From NCBI GenBank assembly GCA_021838445.1, contig JAKCDU010000011.1, positions 1-64,000 on the forward strand: DNA of 64,000 bases, given 5' to 3'. Both the position numbers and the translations under genes were made by a program. The notes beneath the pieces were generated by a model. The model was not told where the DNA came from and searched no databases. It saw only the letters and a program-made list of their open reading frames with translations. This document shows, in pieces, positions 8,112 to 15,885 of the stretch. The DNA is from Actinomycetes bacterium. GTDB lineage: Bacteria; Actinomycetota; Acidimicrobiia; Acidimicrobiales; Palsa-688. The first letter of the stretch is position 1, and each line of letters opens with the position of its first letter.

Positions 8112-9011
8112 TCAGATTCCCGTGGTGACGGGATAGCCCAGCTCGAAGAGGAGGTTCCCAGCGACACGCTCGAACTCGGCAACGTCTTCGGGCTCCATCT
8201 GCGTGCGCCAGTCACGCAGTCCCGGTGTGACAGAGCGGCGCAGGCTGGCATCCTCCTCGGGTGCCGGGCTCATCTGCAACTGGCGATCGGCGGCCGACGT
8301 GTAGTCGAGCATCGCCGGATGAAAGGCAATACCGAGAAATGTACAGACGCGGTGCAGAACTGGTCCGGGACTGAGGACGAGGTCCTCGTAGCGAACCTCC
8401 AAGTACCGCTCGGACCCGAGGCGAGAACCGTCCTCTCGGCCCTGTTCCACTCTCTGGATCCAGTAACTTGCCGCCTCGTTAGCGGTCTTCGGGGCCCAGG
8501 ACGTGTCACGCATCGCGAGGGCCACGTCACGCCCGTCCCGAATCAGGTGGACGAATCGGGCCTCCGGAAACAGTTCGGCTAAGCGCGGCATGTGCAGGAC
8601 GTGATCAGGAGTTTTATCCCCACAGAGCTCCTTCCCCTGCAGACGCGCGTAGAGATGATAAATAGCCCTCATCACATCCGGTCGCCTCGACGCTTCGGTG
8701 ACGAGCACTTCGGTAACGACCAGCTCGGGGTCGATACCCCAGCGGCGGAACCGGTGCGACTCGCTGAGCTCATCGAGCATCGCGAGCACCTCCCCTCGAT
8801 CGAATCGATGGGGATGCTCCTGGGGAACCATTCCGACCGGCCGGGAGTGAGGATCGGACAGACTACCGAAGCTCTCGTGGCGCAGACAGAAGCGCAGCAT
8901 GAACCCCGCTGTTTCGCCGGGGACCGCCAACTCGGGGTGCGAGTCCAGCATCACCGCCAAGAGGGTCGTGCCGGACCGACCGCACCCCACCACGAAAGGG
9001 AAGGGCTTCAC
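8112..9011 (-). CDS. Sulfotransferase family protein
   Basis: This 299-residue protein has the two PAPS-binding elements of sulfotransferases: a 5'-phosphosulfate loop VVGCGRSGTTLLAVML (about residues 7-22) and a 3'-phosphate element FVHLIRDGRDVALAM (about 155-170). It should transfer sulfate from PAPS to a carbohydrate or similar hydroxyl acceptor. It is the last gene of a run of five genes, each overlapping the next by 4 bp, and its ATG overlaps the FdtA-like stop codon. The operon and the neighbouring flagellin gene suggest that it sulfates a flagellar or surface glycan, but the acceptor cannot be told from sequence. Confidence 0.85.
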   Translation of the reverse strand: MKPFPFVVGCGRSGTTLLAVMLDSHPELAVPGETAGFMLRFCLRHESFGSLSDPHSRPVGMVPQEHPHRFDRGEVLAMLDELSESHRFRRWGIDPELVVTEVLVTEASRRPDVMRAIYHLYARLQGKELCGDKTPDHVLHMPRLAELFPEARFVHLIRDGRDVALAMRDTSWAPKTANEAASYWIQRVEQGREDGSRLGSERYLEVRYEDLVLSPGPVLHRVCTFLGIAFHPAMLDYTSAADRQLQMSPAPEEDASLRRSVTPGLRDWRTQMEPEDVAEFERVAGNLLFELGYPVTTGI

Positions 9012-9451
9012 GCGATCGTTCCAGCCGAGGGTGCGCTCACGGCCGCGACATACTCACGCCAGTCCCGAATGTAATCCGACTCGTCGTAGTGGGCTGAAGC
9101 CAACACGAGGCACACCGACCCCGACGAGAAATCGACCAGCTCCCGCCAGAGCATCGTCGGCACGAGTAGCCCGTAATAGGATCTGTTCAAAGAGAACGTG
9201 CGCGAATATTGTCCGTCTCTGAGCACAACGTCGAAACTGCCGGACGCGGCAATGATGAACTGCTGAATCGACTTGTGAGCATGGCCACCGCGGCTTTCGC
9301 CACCAGGCACATCGTAGAGGTAGTAGACCCGCTCGATCGGAAACGGCACGTGGACGCTGCCTTCGATGAACGTCAGATTGCCACGCGGGCTCGGGATCCG
9401 GTTCAAGTCGATGATTCGCGCATCGTCTAGCCGGCTCAATGTCGTAGTCAT
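9008..9451 (-). CDS. FdtA/QdtA-like dTDP-4-oxo-6-deoxyglucose 3,4-ketoisomerase
   Basis: This 147-residue cupin protein has the signature of sugar 3,4-ketoisomerases: RGGHAHK (about residues 54-60, the two catalytic His), SGSFDVVLRDG, and a C-terminal LASAHYDESDYIRDW block. These enzymes convert dTDP-4-keto-6-deoxyglucose to the 3-keto isomer, which the neighbouring DegT-type aminotransferase would aminate to give a 3-amino-3,6-dideoxyhexose (Fuc3N or Qui3N type). Sequence alone does not say which C4 epimer is formed. It overlaps both neighbours by 4 bp. The rmlA/rmlB genes that would supply the substrate are not in the window. Confidence 0.87.
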   Translation of the reverse strand: MTTTLSRLDDARIIDLNRIPSPRGNLTFIEGSVHVPFPIERVYYLYDVPGGESRGGHAHKSIQQFIIAASGSFDVVLRDGQYSRTFSLNRSYYGLLVPTMLWRELVDFSSGSVCLVLASAHYDESDYIRDWREYVAAVSAPSAGTIA

Positions 9452-10458
9452 GAGAGGGTCACCTCGTAATGCTCGTAAACCACTCCTCCAGCACCGAAGG
9501 AGAGCTTGTAGTCGTAAAGTCCGGTGTTGAGCGCCGTGCCGTGGTCAACGGTGCTGATTCCGTAGTCAAAGAACGAAAGGCTGCGCTTCAAGGCCTGCTC
9601 GATGGTCGCCTCTACGACCAGGTCCATCGCTCCCAGTTGCCGGCCTTCGGCGGAAGCGGCGGCGTACTGAAGGTGAGCAACCGGACCGGCCATGAAGACA
9701 ACCCCGCCAGCCATCACCTCTCCCTCCCGATGCGCGGTCAGGAGGACCACTTCGTCGAGAAACAGGTTCGCCAGGAGCGCCATCTCGGCCACAGTGTGAA
9801 CCGGGCGGGTGCCGTGGCGGTCTCCGAGGTTCGCTTCTAGTATCTGCCAGTACGAGTTCAGCGAGGCCCATCCGGCCTCAACCACGATGCCTTGGCGACG
9901 GGCAACGCCCTGCTGGTAACGGCGCCCCTTGGTCAGCTTGCGAGGCATCCGCAGATCGACGGACGCCGAGAGGTCGCAGCGCACCCGGGCCGCATCGAGG
10001 CGGAACATGGAATAGGACTCGTCCTCCGCGGGCAGCCGATGATAGATGTGCGGTATCGCCTTGTACCGGAACGTAGACGCGCCTAGTTGCCCGTAGAGAC
10101 CAATGATGGCCTCAATCACATTCAGGTGGGTTGTGCCTCGTATGGACCCGTCATGGACGAGACCGCCGTATGTGAGCCCCGGATGGCTGACGACCGAACG
10201 ACGGCCATCTTCCACCAGCGCCGCCGGCAGTACCGCCCGCACGCGGCCCTTTCGGTCCTCGACGACAGATGAGACGTCATCAAAGCGATCGCCGTGGTAG
10301 CTCAGAAAGCGACGAGAGTGTAAGAACGTGCCGTTGCATGAGACGGCCACGAGGTCATCCCATCGTCGTTCATCGCGCTCGGGATCGTAGACCCGGACCG
10401 TCAGGTCACAACCCGGAACGTCCACCGAAGATGAGGAGGAAGGCGCGATCGTGCTCAT
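9448..10458 (-). CDS. GNAT/FemAB-like acyltransferase
   Basis: This 336-residue protein resembles the GNAT-fold acyltransferases found in polysaccharide clusters (FemAB/BioF2-like group). Features include an RKLTKGRRYQQGVARRQG basic segment in the middle and a C-terminal core with MAGGVVFMAG, GAMDLVVEATIEQA and FDYGIST. In classic Fdt/Qdt pathways the 3-amino sugar is N-acetylated by a separate FdtC-type enzyme. None is present here, so this protein may acylate the amino sugar with acetyl or another acyl group. That role is inferred from its place between the FdtA-like and FdtB-like genes, with 4-bp overlaps on both sides. Confidence 0.72.
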   Translation of the reverse strand: MSTIAPSSSSSVDVPGCDLTVRVYDPERDERRWDDLVAVSCNGTFLHSRRFLSYHGDRFDDVSSVVEDRKGRVRAVLPAALVEDGRRSVVSHPGLTYGGLVHDGSIRGTTHLNVIEAIIGLYGQLGASTFRYKAIPHIYHRLPAEDESYSMFRLDAARVRCDLSASVDLRMPRKLTKGRRYQQGVARRQGIVVEAGWASLNSYWQILEANLGDRHGTRPVHTVAEMALLANLFLDEVVLLTAHREGEVMAGGVVFMAGPVAHLQYAAASAEGRQLGAMDLVVEATIEQALKRSLSFFDYGISTVDHGTALNTGLYDYKLSFGAGGVVYEHYEVTLS

Positions 10459-11585
10459 TCTGGTCCGACCGGTATCAGACCGTCGATGGAACTGACCACA
10501 CGTTCCTGCTGGCTCTCGGTTATCCCCACGAACAGTGGCAGCGAGAGCAGGGTCGCAGCTGCTTCCTCGGCCACCGGTAGGGAGCCAGGGGGGGTGTCTG
10601 GGCTGGCGAACACCGGTAGGAGGTGCAGGGGCGAGGGGTAGTGGACCCCTGACCCGATTCCGTGTCGGCGTAGTTCCTCGGCCAGGCGGTCTCGATCGGG
10701 GTGACGAACCGTGTACAGATGCCAGACATGCTCATTGCCCTCATCCACCGCCGGACGCGTCAGTTGCGGGACATCGGCCAGGCGCGAGTTGTACCAGTCC
10801 GCCGCCCGGGCCCGGATCGCGTTCCATCGGTCAAGGTAGGGAAGCTTGGCAGCCAGTACGCAACTCTGGAGGGGATCCAAGCGGGAGTTGAATCCGAAGC
10901 GACCGTGGTCGTACTTGATGGCGCTCCCGTAGTTGCGAATGGCTCGTGCGGCGTCGGCCAGTGCTCGGTCTCCAGTAACGAGTGCGCCCCCGTCACCCCA
11001 CGCTCCCAGGTTCTTGGTGGGATAGAAGCTGGTGCAGTAGAAGCTGCTCGCGACCCCGACGCGCCTCCCCAACCGGCGGGCCCCCTGCGATTGTGCGCCA
11101 TCCTCCAAAAGAGCCAACCCGTGCCGGGCCGCCAGAGCGCCGAGCCGTTCGAGCGGGGCGATCTGCCCGTAGAGGTTTACTGCCAACACAGCTGCGGTGC
11201 GATGGCCGATCTTTGATTCGACGCAGGTCGGGTCGATCAGGAGAGTCGCGGGGTCGATGTCGGCGAAGACCGGCGTGGCTCCGCTACGCAGCACGGCAAT
11301 TCCCGTCGCCGCAAAGGTCAGAGCTGGGACCACAACCTCGTCGCCAGGACCGATATCCAGCGCTCGTAGAGCGATCTCGATGGCGTCCGTCCCACTTGCC
11401 ACGCCGATCCCATGAGACGTTCCGCAGTAGTCGGCGAAGTCCGTCTCGAATGCTTCCAGTGCCGGACCGAGAATGAATTCACCCTGATCAATGAGCTGCT
11501 CCCACCGACCCACGATCTCGGCCCGTACCAAGGTGTTCATGGGCTCGAGATCCACCAAGGGGACCATCGCATCCATCGCGGTCAT
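10455..11585 (-). CDS. DegT/DnrJ/EryC1-family sugar aminotransferase (FdtB-like)
   Basis: This 376-residue PLP enzyme of the sugar aminotransferase family has the cofactor region ASGTDAIEIALRAL (about residues 63-76), the DGAQSQGA motif, and the Schiff-base lysine in SFYPTKNLGAWGDGG. Paired with the adjacent 3,4-ketoisomerase it should aminate C3 of dTDP-3-keto-6-deoxyhexose using glutamate. The start ATG overlaps the GT2 stop codon and its own stop overlaps the acyltransferase start. All genes from 12652 to 8112 therefore form one coupled unit. Confidence 0.9.
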   Translation of the reverse strand: MTAMDAMVPLVDLEPMNTLVRAEIVGRWEQLIDQGEFILGPALEAFETDFADYCGTSHGIGVASGTDAIEIALRALDIGPGDEVVVPALTFAATGIAVLRSGATPVFADIDPATLLIDPTCVESKIGHRTAAVLAVNLYGQIAPLERLGALAARHGLALLEDGAQSQGARRLGRRVGVASSFYCTSFYPTKNLGAWGDGGALVTGDRALADAARAIRNYGSAIKYDHGRFGFNSRLDPLQSCVLAAKLPYLDRWNAIRARAADWYNSRLADVPQLTRPAVDEGNEHVWHLYTVRHPDRDRLAEELRRHGIGSGVHYPSPLHLLPVFASPDTPPGSLPVAEEAAATLLSLPLFVGITESQQERVVSSIDGLIPVGPE

Positions 11586-12652
11586 CGGGATGCACTGCTG
11601 TTCAGCTGTCGGGACGGCGGGGAAGTGAGCTCAGCCAAGCGAGTCGCGAGCGCTTCCAGGACCTTCGATCCCCGTCGTCCGTGCAGGACTTCGGCCGGCA
11701 GGCGGGACCGTATGAGCCCGTCCAGTGCGGCCAATGCCTGTATCTCATCCTCGGTTTCGCTCAAGTATCCAACCTGTCGGGCCCCGACGATGATGTCGTA
11801 CCAGGACAGCACCAGGTCGCCCTGTAAGTCGCCCCGTTGACTCTGCTGCCCGGGATGGATCCGGAATGAGCTCAAGGACTGGCTCACATAAGCCATCGTC
11901 CGACCAGCCATGAGATTCAGCCACCAAACGATGTCAAGGTTGCGGGCCGGTGCCCGACCACCAATTGCGTACATTCGGTCCATATCCAGCAGGTGCCTCC
12001 GGAAGAGCACGGTTGACGGCTCGCCGATCCAGTTGACCCCCTGTCGCAACAGGAAGCTGCCAGCTACCCACCCGTCGAGTACCATGACCGGAGCGTCGGT
12101 AACGAGGAATGGCATGTCGCCAAGCACATTGTCCTGATCATCCACCTGATAGCGGCGCGAGCTCACAAGAGCGATGTCTTTCCGTTGCTCGGCTACGCCG
12201 ACCATGATTTCTATCGCTGACGGCTCGAGGAGGTCGTCACCGCACAGATATTTGACATACTCCCCGCGGGCGTTGGTCAGACAGGATTTGAAGTTCTCGC
12301 GGGATCCTACGTTGACAGTATTGATCCAGGCCCTGGCTCGTTGGTCGGTTGCGGCGAAGTCACGAGCGATTTGGGCACTTCCGTCGGTGGAACAGTCATC
12401 GATCAGAATGACTTCGAGGTTGGTGTATGTCTGCGCGCTCACAGAGGCTAGGCAGGCCGGCAGGAATCGGGCTGAGTTGTAGATCGGAATCAGCACCGAG
12501 ACCAGAGGGCGATCGCTGCTCACCGGTGACCGCCCAGCAGTCGGGAGTCCCGGGACCGACGGGGATGCGTACCGGCGTCGCTTGCGTTGGCCATTTCCAC
12601 TCCGCTTGTAGGCGAAATCCGCGACCGAGACCGGGATTCGCATTTGACACAA
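11582..12652 (-). CDS. Family-2 glycosyltransferase
   Basis: This GT-A/GT2 enzyme has LVSVLIPIYNSARFL (about residues 49-63), VILIDDCSTDGS and YLCGDDLLEP, the last being the acidic metal/nucleotide site. The family uses nucleotide sugars in the cytoplasm. It probably transfers one of the sugars of the locus. The longest frame starts at TTG 12652, with ATG 12643 just inside. The first 45 residues are basic and low in homology, and GTG near 12526 is an alternative that would begin right before the GT domain. It overlaps the aminotransferase by 4 bp. Confidence 0.85.
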   Translation of the reverse strand: MCQMRIPVSVADFAYKRSGNGQRKRRRYASPSVPGLPTAGRSPVSSDRPLVSVLIPIYNSARFLPACLASVSAQTYTNLEVILIDDCSTDGSAQIARDFAATDQRARAWINTVNVGSRENFKSCLTNARGEYVKYLCGDDLLEPSAIEIMVGVAEQRKDIALVSSRRYQVDDQDNVLGDMPFLVTDAPVMVLDGWVAGSFLLRQGVNWIGEPSTVLFRRHLLDMDRMYAIGGRAPARNLDIVWWLNLMAGRTMAYVSQSLSSFRIHPGQQSQRGDLQGDLVLSWYDIIVGARQVGYLSETEDEIQALAALDGLIRSRLPAEVLHGRRGSKVLEALATRLAELTSPPSRQLNSSASR

Positions 12653-12724
12653 CTTTTCTTCGGCTCGGTCTGCCGGCCACTTGATGCCGCGCTCTCCAGA
12701 CCTACCTCCCCAGGGGAGACAGGC

Positions 12725-13534
12725 TCAAAGGCGCTTCCGCGTGTCGACCCACAGCTCTGAGGCCAGTTCGGGTAGTTCCCGTCCCAGTTGAGCCAGACCA
12801 TGAAACAGGCGCTCGTCGCCGAAAGGCAGGGTTGACATCTGGTCGTGAGTGAAAGGTTTCATGAAGATCCCGCCCTCGGCCACGACTTCCAGACCGGCGC
12901 CTTCCACAAGTGCTCCGAAGGACTCTCGATCGAACACTCGCCGCTGTTCCAGTAGGCGGTTCCGCTCACTCAGGTCGTGCTCATCGTCGATCAGCCCCAT
13001 AGCCTGGGCCAGGCGACGGTGCAGGGAGTAGGCGTTGGGGACGCTCAGGTGAAGCACGGAGTCGGTTCCTGCCAACCCGGTCATGGCCAGAAGGACCCGG
13101 TGCGGTTGGGTCAACTCATGGAGGAGGCTCGCACATATCAGAAAGTCGGCCTCCCCCAGCAGAGCTGAGACCTCCCGTCCGACGTCCTCCACCGTCCCTT
13201 GGATCAGAACGAGGCGATCGTCGCCTCGGCCACCCTTCTCGGCCTCGGAGAGGAAGGCGCCTACCGGCTCGACGGTGACCCAACGATCGAGGGCGTTCGA
13301 CAGAACGGAGTCCCGTTGAACGCGGCTGAAGAGCGAGTCGAGCCCACAGCCCACCTCTACGACCGTGGCCGGCTGGTATCTGCGTAGACGTTCGAGGATC
13401 AGATCCTGACGATGGCGAACCAGTACTGATTCGAAGCTCAGGGAGCCGGAGTAAGCGCCCTGGTAGCGCTCGATTCGATCGGTATCCGGGTGGGTTCCCA
13501 TCACGGCTGAATCGGTTGGCTGGACGGGGACCAC
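12725..13534 (-). CDS. Class I SAM-dependent methyltransferase
   Basis: This protein of about 269 residues has the SAM-binding motif VVEVGCGLDSLFSRV (about residues 58-72) and a later LICASLLHELTQPHRVL segment. It is the first gene of the island operon, 72 bp upstream of the GT2 gene. It probably methylates a sugar or a lipid/peptide acceptor in the same pathway; the substrate cannot be predicted. The start is uncertain: GTG 13534 gives the longest frame and ATG 13501 begins at MGTHPDTDRIERY. Neither has a clear ribosome binding site. The gene is divergent from flhA across about 300 bp. Confidence 0.8.
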   Translation of the reverse strand: MVPVQPTDSAVMGTHPDTDRIERYQGAYSGSLSFESVLVRHRQDLILERLRRYQPATVVEVGCGLDSLFSRVQRDSVLSNALDRWVTVEPVGAFLSEAEKGGRGDDRLVLIQGTVEDVGREVSALLGEADFLICASLLHELTQPHRVLLAMTGLAGTDSVLHLSVPNAYSLHRRLAQAMGLIDDEHDLSERNRLLEQRRVFDRESFGALVEGAGLEVVAEGGIFMKPFTHDQMSTLPFGDERLFHGLAQLGRELPELASELWVDTRKRL

Positions 13535-13836
13535 GGGGGATGGTATCGGCGTCGGAGCGCCGGACTTGAGCTGGGGCGGGATCGCGGGCCAAGCGGCTCA
13601 GAGGCCCGCTTCATCCCAGCTCAAAGCGCCGCCCGCCTTCCCCGGGATTCAGAGGCCCAGCCCGGAGCCGGGCACCTGGAGGGGGAGCCGGGAGCCGGTC
13701 ACCCCCGGCCCGGGCGGCTCAAGTGAGGGACTGGTCCCGCCGATACAGACCGTGGTGATCGCCAGGAAGGCGAGCCAGACGGGCCACGGACGGTCCACCC
13801 AGTCCAACGCCCTGTCCCGCTCCTTCCGAGGTCCCC
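13535..13836. other. Divergent intergenic region between the island operon and flhA
   Basis: About 300 bp without a convincing gene. Open frames crossing it are high-GC shadows. It contains the sigma-28-like promoter for flhA (13719-13746) and short GAGCCGGGAGCCGG-type repeats near 13684-13698. The promoter of the island operon should lie in its left half, but I cannot assign it. Confidence 0.6.
13719..13746 (+). promoter_or_regulatory. Sigma-28-like promoter upstream of flhA
   Basis: TCAAGTGA (13719-13726), 12 nt, then GCCGATAC (13739-13746). The -10 matches seven of eight positions of GCCGATAA and the -35 matches TAAAGTTT in five. The predicted leader is about 85 nt, and the element faces the operon flhA to the small membrane protein. 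Confidence 0.6.
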
Positions 13837-15885
13837 TTGCCCAACCGCACCGGTCTCATAGGCGTACCCGCGGCTGTCATCGCGGTGGTCGTCATGCTCG
13901 TGGTGCCGATGCCGAGCATCGTGCTCGACGTGCTGATCAGCGCCAACATGAGCGCCGCCGTGATCATCCTGCTGATGACCATGCACGTGCGCCGCCCGCT
14001 GGACTTCTCGGTGTTCCCCTCGGTGCTGCTGGTCGCCACCCTCTTCCGCCTGGCCCTCAACGTGTCGGCCACCCGGCTGGTACTGCTGCACGGCTTCGCC
14101 GGCTCGGTCATCTCGGCGTTCGGCAACTTCGTGGTGGGCGGCCAGATCGTCATCGGCCTGGTCGTCTTCCTGATCCTGATCGTCATCCAGTTCATCGTCG
14201 TCACCAACGGCGCCGGCCGGGTGGCCGAGGTGGCGGCCCGGTTCACCCTCGACGCCATGCCCGGCAAGCAGATGGCCATCGACGCCGACCTGAACTCCGG
14301 CACCATCGACCAGTTCGAGGCCCGCCGGCGGCGCAAGGAGATCGCCGACGAGGCGGATTTCTACGGGGCCATGGACGGTGCCTCCAAGTTCGTCCGGGGC
14401 GACGCCATCGCCGCCATCGTCATCACCGCCATCAACCTGGTGGGCGGCCTCACCGTAGGCGTGGTGCAGCAGCACCTGTCAGTCAGCTCGGCGGTGCACC
14501 GCTACAGCCTGCTCAGCGTCGGTGACGGCCTGGTCTCGCAGATTCCGGCTCTGCTGCTGTCCATATCGACCGGCCTGGTCGTCACCCGGGCCGCCACCGA
14601 CGAGGAGGACTTCGGCACCGATGTGCTGATGCAGGTCCGCCGCCAGCACCGGGCCATCACCATCGCCAGCGCGGTGATGGCGTTCATGGGGATCATCCCC
14701 GGCCTGCCCCACCTGGCTTTCCTGGTGGTGGGTGCCGGCCTGTTCTTCCTCGGCCGAAGGGCGGCGGCGTCGGTGGCCGCCGACAACCTCCGGGATCAGG
14801 CCGACGACGCCCCGGTCGAGCCTCTCGACCCCGACAGCCCCCAGGCTCTGGCCACCGAGATGAAGGTTGAGCCGCTGGAGCTCGAGATCGGCACCAACCT
14901 CATCGACCTGGTGGACGCCAACCAGGGCGGCGACCTGCTGGAGCGGGTCAAGGGCCTGCGGCGCAAGATCGCCACCGAGAAGGGCCTGATCATCCCGTCG
15001 GTGCGTACCCGGGACAACGTCACCCTCGACCCCGACAAGTACACCATCCGAATCAACGGCGTCGAAACCGCCACCGGCAGCGCCCCTCCCGGCCAGTTCC
15101 TCGCCATTGGAGACGGTCTGGACCTGGTGCCCGGCACGCCCTGCGTGGAGCCGGTGTTCGGGTTGAACGCCAAGTGGGTGCCCGCAGAGGCCCGCCAGCA
15201 GGCCCTCGTGGCGGGAGCCACGGTGATCGACCGTTCCTCGGTGATCACCACCCACCTCGGGGAGGTGGCGTCCCGCTACGCCGGTCGTATCCTCTCGGCC
15301 CAGCAGGTCCGCCAGTTGCTCGACCGGCTGCGCCCGTCGGACCCGGCCCTGCTCGAGGAGATGGCCACCGCCCAGGTGAGCCTGACCGACATCCACGGGG
15401 TGCTGTGCGCCCTGCTCGACGAGGGCGTCCCCATCCGGGACCTGGTCCGCATCGTCGAGGCCGTCACCGTCAAAGCCCGCCAGAGCAAGGACGCCGACAG
15501 CCTGCTCGAAGCGGCCCGGCGGGCCGTGGGCCCGGCCATAACGGCCCAATACGCCAAGGACGGCACCGTCTCGGCCATCACCTTGGACGCGGCCCTCGAA
15601 CGCCAGCTCCTCGACGCCGTGCGCTCCAGCGACCAGGGTCCCTACCTGGCCGTCGACGGGCGCCTGGCCGAGGCACTGGTCCGGGAGGTCCACGAGGTGG
15701 CTACCCGGGTGGAGCAGTCGGGGCGCGACGCAGTGCTGATCTGCGCGTCGCGGCTGCGGTCCCCCCTTCAGCATCTGATCGCGGCCGGCGCCCGCCGGGT
15801 CGCAGTACTGGCCATCAACGAGCTCGGCCCACAGGTCCGAATTGAGCGCATGGGAGTGGTGAATGTCGCAACAGAAACAGTTTGA
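13837..15885 (+). CDS. flhA: Flagellar biosynthesis protein FlhA
   Basis: This 682-residue protein is the export-gate component of the flagellar type III secretion system. The N-terminal third has about eight hydrophobic segments, with the conserved VFPSVLLVATLFRLALNV block and the FHIPEP-family cytoplasmic loop (DAMPGKQMAIDADLNSG; GAMDGASKFVRGDAIA). The C-terminal half is the soluble domain that docks chaperone-substrate complexes. Length fits the family. The first in-frame start is TTG 13837, just before TM1, with no strong ribosome binding site. Its end overlaps the next gene by 23 bp. Other export genes (flhB, fliPQR) are outside the window. Confidence 0.96.
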   Translation: MPNRTGLIGVPAAVIAVVVMLVVPMPSIVLDVLISANMSAAVIILLMTMHVRRPLDFSVFPSVLLVATLFRLALNVSATRLVLLHGFAGSVISAFGNFVVGGQIVIGLVVFLILIVIQFIVVTNGAGRVAEVAARFTLDAMPGKQMAIDADLNSGTIDQFEARRRRKEIADEADFYGAMDGASKFVRGDAIAAIVITAINLVGGLTVGVVQQHLSVSSAVHRYSLLSVGDGLVSQIPALLLSISTGLVVTRAATDEEDFGTDVLMQVRRQHRAITIASAVMAFMGIIPGLPHLAFLVVGAGLFFLGRRAAASVAADNLRDQADDAPVEPLDPDSPQALATEMKVEPLELEIGTNLIDLVDANQGGDLLERVKGLRRKIATEKGLIIPSVRTRDNVTLDPDKYTIRINGVETATGSAPPGQFLAIGDGLDLVPGTPCVEPVFGLNAKWVPAEARQQALVAGATVIDRSSVITTHLGEVASRYAGRILSAQQVRQLLDRLRPSDPALLEEMATAQVSLTDIHGVLCALLDEGVPIRDLVRIVEAVTVKARQSKDADSLLEAARRAVGPAITAQYAKDGTVSAITLDAALERQLLDAVRSSDQGPYLAVDGRLAEALVREVHEVATRVEQSGRDAVLICASRLRSPLQHLIAAGARRVAVLAINELGPQVRIERMGVVNVATETV

